NCBI GenBank assembly: GCA_000995845.1
Contig: LCEZ01000036.1
Span: forward strand, 1-7,440
Origin: Parcubacteria group bacterium GW2011_GWD2_43_10
GTDB lineage: Bacteria; Patescibacteriota; Patescibacteriia; Veblenbacterales; UBA10138
Direction: 5' to 3'
DNA length: 7,440 bases
Shown: piece by piece, positions 5,403 through 7,440 of the stretch
How positions within the stretch are numbered: the stretch's first letter is position 1
Layout of the letters: each line of letters opens with the position of its first letter
Program-made: the position numbers and the translations under genes
Notes under the pieces: generated by a model
Databases searched by the model: none
Told to the model about the DNA's origin: nothing
The model's input: only the letters and a program-made list of their open reading frames with translations

Positions 5403-6431
5403 CTATTTGGTTGATGATTTTTTAGGTTTGGGTAGGCTGGCGGGATTACGTCTAAACCAGTTTTCCAAATAATTGGGAATATCATCGCTCAGCCTGATTA
5501 GTTTAGGCATAATTTGTCCGCTCACTAGACGACGATAAAGTATTGTCCAGGCAGCATATTGGAAAGTGCCAAACCAAGCGCCAACTGCCATCAACAGCAA
5601 AATTTGAGGTAAGAATTTAAGCACAGTAGCTAAATTAATGCCACGCAGAGCAAATACCAACGGAGCAGATAATAGGCTATTGGCAATTAAACTGTAAACA
5701 ACAATACTTAAAATATAATTAATAACAAAAAGAATAGCGGCCATTTCTAAAGAAACCAACCAATTTCGGAAAAAAAGATTGATGGCTTTGACTAAAGCCG
5801 GCCACCAACTTTGTTTTTCCAGTACCACAGCGATTACAGCATATTTAATAATAAAGGAAATTATTACTGCTAGTGGTACAAAAATCAGGAAAGAAATAAT
5901 TATATAAGAGTCAAACTCAGCGCCGCCCCCTCGCGCTAGATATGAAATCAAGAAAGGTAAGATCGTTACTGCCAAAAGCAACCAAATAACAAATCGGGAT
6001 AAAATATTAAGTAGTAAAATCGGCCAAAAATGCTGGTTGCCCTCTATCGCCGCGTTGTTAAATGTTACCGGTGTATTTTCATTAATATTTGAAGATGCTT
6101 TTATTAAAGCCGCCTGAGAAACTATGATTATCCAAATCACGCCCAAAACTACCACTAACATTAAAAATAAAGTAGTGATTATTTGAGCTGGTGCTGAATC
6201 GATTGCTTGCTTGATGCCTTGAACAAAATCAATCAGGCGGTGGTTTAAGATGGCTTGGCGAATACCTGCTAGCAAATCGCCTTGCTGTGAAACTTTATCA
6301 ACCGCCGAGACAACAGAGCCATATTCTCCACCATTACCTAAAAATGCCGCAAATAAGCCAAAAGGCCAAAGCCAGGCATAATGCCAAAGTATATGCCAGG
6401 CGGATTTTATAATATCACGATAGATGCGCAT
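5403..6431 (-). CDS. Multi-pass membrane protein of unknown function
   Basis: A 342-aa integral membrane protein that I cannot assign to a named family. Hydrophobic stretches lie at about 13-32 (Trp-rich, HILWHYAWLWPFGLFAAF), 83-105, 136-164, 176-203, 226-250 and 271-297, suggesting six membrane helices. A loop of about 50 residues follows the first helix, and the polar C-terminal tail ends in basic residues (LPKPKKSS), probably cytoplasmic. There is no catalytic motif, transporter signature or ATP-binding site. The general look, with paired helices separated by short charged loops such as VLEKQSWWPALVKAINLFFRNW, recalls membrane domains seen in uncharacterised bacterial proteins, but this is an impression only. 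It lies 66 bp downstream of ftsH on the same strand and is followed by a terminator, so it may be its own unit. The ATG has no clear ribosome-binding site. Confidence 0.85.
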   Translation of the reverse strand: MRIYRDIIKSAWHILWHYAWLWPFGLFAAFLGNGGEYGSVVSAVDKVSQQGDLLAGIRQAILNHRLIDFVQGIKQAIDSAPAQIITTLFLMLVVVLGVIWIIIVSQAALIKASSNINENTPVTFNNAAIEGNQHFWPILLLNILSRFVIWLLLAVTILPFLISYLARGGGAEFDSYIIISFLIFVPLAVIISFIIKYAVIAVVLEKQSWWPALVKAINLFFRNWLVSLEMAAILFVINYILSIVVYSLIANSLLSAPLVFALRGINLATVLKFLPQILLLMAVGAWFGTFQYAAWTILYRRLVSGQIMPKLIRLSDDIPNYLENWFRRNPASLPKPKKSSTK

Positions 6432-6465
6432 AGGCTTTAATTAAGCAAAGTAAAATTACCCTACC

Positions 6466-6471
6466 ATTATA
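6466..6471 (-). promoter_or_regulatory. -10 element upstream of the membrane protein gene
   Basis: A perfect TATAAT reads on the minus strand in the 66-bp gap between ftsH and the membrane protein gene. Transcription would start near 6459, giving a leader of about 28 nt. No recognisable -35 hexamer lies 16-18 bp upstream (the bases there are TCGCCC-like), so it is either a weak promoter or one that needs an activator. Confidence 0.4.
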
Positions 6472-6497
6472 CACCTTAGCGTCCTACTGGGCGAGAT

Positions 6498-7440
6498 TTA
6501 GTTAGCCATCAACGCTTCAAATTCAGACCGTTCAATTACCTCTTTCTTTATAAGTTCATCAGCGATTAATTGAAGTTTAGCTTTCTGCTTTTTTATGATA
6601 TTTTGTGCCTCCCCATAAGCTGTTTTCAGGAAATGGGAAACCTCATCATCAATCGCCTGGGCGATTTTTTCACTGTAATCGCGTTGCTCTGAAATTTCTC
6701 GCCCCAGGAAAATCAATTCTTCTTTCAAACCAAAAGTGCGCGGCCCTAGTTTTTCTGACATACCATATTCAGTAATGAGTTGCCGGGCCAGGCGAGTGGC
6801 ACGCTTTAAGTCGCTTTGGGCGCCGGTCGTAACTTCACCAAAAATTTCCCGTTCAGCCGCATGTCCAGCTAGCATTACCGCTAAATCCGCTTCAAATTCC
6901 GATTTTGGGTGCAAATGTTTATCTTCGGTCGGCAGTTTCAGTGTATAGCCACCAGCTCGGCCGCGGGAAATAATGGAAATTTTATGAACCGGATCAGCTG
7001 CTGGCATAAAATGAGCAACTAAGGCATGACCAGCTTCATGATAAGCGGTAATTTTTTTCTCCCGCTCCGAAAGCAGATGACTTTTCCTTTCGGGACCAAG
7101 CATCACTTTTTCTAAGGCTTCCAAACAATCAACTTGTGTTAATTTTTTCTGATTGCGCCGCGCGGCTAGAATAGCTGCTTCATTTAATAGGTTAGCTAAA
7201 TCAGCACCAGAGAATCCCGGAGTGCGTTCAGCCACTACACGCAAATTTACATCCTCAGCTAAAGGTTTTTCTTTAGCATGAACACTAAGGATAGCATTCC
7301 GGTCTTTAATGTCAGGTAGATCAAGAATGACTTGCCGATCAAAGCGCCCAGGCCGGAGAAGTGCTGGATCCAAAACATCGGGGCGATTAGTAGCAGCCAT
7401 GACAATAACATTAGTATTGGCTTCAAAGCCATCCATTTCT
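6498..7440 (-). CDS. ftsH: ATP-dependent zinc metalloprotease FtsH, C-terminal part
   Basis: FtsH is a membrane-anchored hexameric AAA+ protease that degrades misfolded membrane proteins and some regulators. The frame is open to the window edge and the codon before the first visible Met is GAA, giving the usual EMDGFE, so the true start lies outside. Visible parts, numbered from that Met, are the second region of homology NRPDVLDPALLRPGRFDR (17-34) with its arginines, the AAA lid with TPGFSGADLANLLNEAA (72-88), the zinc motif HEAGH (133-137) and the third zinc ligand D209 in TTGAQSDLKRAT. The helical C-terminus ends in EFEALMAN. The N-terminal membrane segments and the Walker A and B motifs are missing only because of the cut. 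No long glutamine-rich tail is present and nothing looks damaged. The gene ends at TAA, and no clear terminator follows before the next gene. Confidence 0.96.
   Translation of the reverse strand, partial: EMDGFEANTNVIVMAATNRPDVLDPALLRPGRFDRQVILDLPDIKDRNAILSVHAKEKPLAEDVNLRVVAERTPGFSGADLANLLNEAAILAARRNQKKLTQVDCLEALEKVMLGPERKSHLLSEREKKITAYHEAGHALVAHFMPAADPVHKISIISRGRAGGYTLKLPTEDKHLHPKSEFEADLAVMLAGHAAEREIFGEVTTGAQSDLKRATRLARQLITEYGMSEKLGPRTFGLKEELIFLGREISEQRDYSEKIAQAIDDEVSHFLKTAYGEAQNIIKKQKAKLQLIADELIKKEVIERSEFEALMAN

Noticed and set aside
6478..6497. Terminator after ftsH
   Set aside because: The only dyad nearby (CGCCC with GGACG) has a mismatch and no T-run.
1..7440. Recoded TGA (as in Gracilibacteria or SR1)
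   Set aside because: All long frames are intact under the standard code and have family-typical ends or plausible lengths, so there is no need for recoding.

Overview
The window is a gene-dense bacterial chromosome segment of low to medium GC. The three long proteins that can be named (ValRS, PilB/GspE ATPase, FtsH) are all bacterial. The style suggests a Patescibacteria (CPR, Parcubacteria-like) genome: a short valyl-tRNA synthetase without its C-terminal coiled-coil arm, a lone PilB-type ATPase, tight spacing, short lineage-restricted hypotheticals and almost no Shine-Dalgarno sites. That placement is inference. All visible stops are TAA or TAG and the frames fit the standard bacterial code.

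Layout. A terminator at 4-42 (+) closes an unseen upstream unit. A 144-bp element bounded by a 22-bp imperfect inverted repeat (45-188) follows, and its right arm contains the first two bases of the valS start codon. valS (187-2583, +) and an unrecognised 282-aa protein (2604-3452, +) are 20 bp apart and probably co-transcribed. The rest is on the minus strand. From right to left it holds the 3' part of ftsH (6498-7440, cut by the window edge), a six-helix membrane protein (5403-6431) and a PilB/GspE-type ATPase (3635-5314). The last is a tiny 51-aa basic protein (3409-3564) with its own promoter-like sequence, a strong ribosome-binding site and a strong terminator.

Two points stand out. First, ValRS carries an in-frame gap of about seven residues exactly at the class I HIGH signature, while KMSKS, the editing domain and both zinc sites look intact. 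Either the gene cannot work as a normal synthetase or the consensus sequence is wrong there. Second, the convergent gene ends near 3357-3564 are interlocked. The terminator of the small minus-strand gene lies inside the coding sequence of the plus-strand gene, and the likely terminator of the plus-strand gene lies inside the small gene. The two transcripts should overlap by about 200 nt.

Functionally the segment mixes translation (ValRS), membrane and protein quality control (FtsH), type IV pilus or secretion energetics (PilB) and three proteins of unknown role. Nothing indicates one dedicated pathway, and no mobile gene, CRISPR array, tRNA or rRNA was seen.
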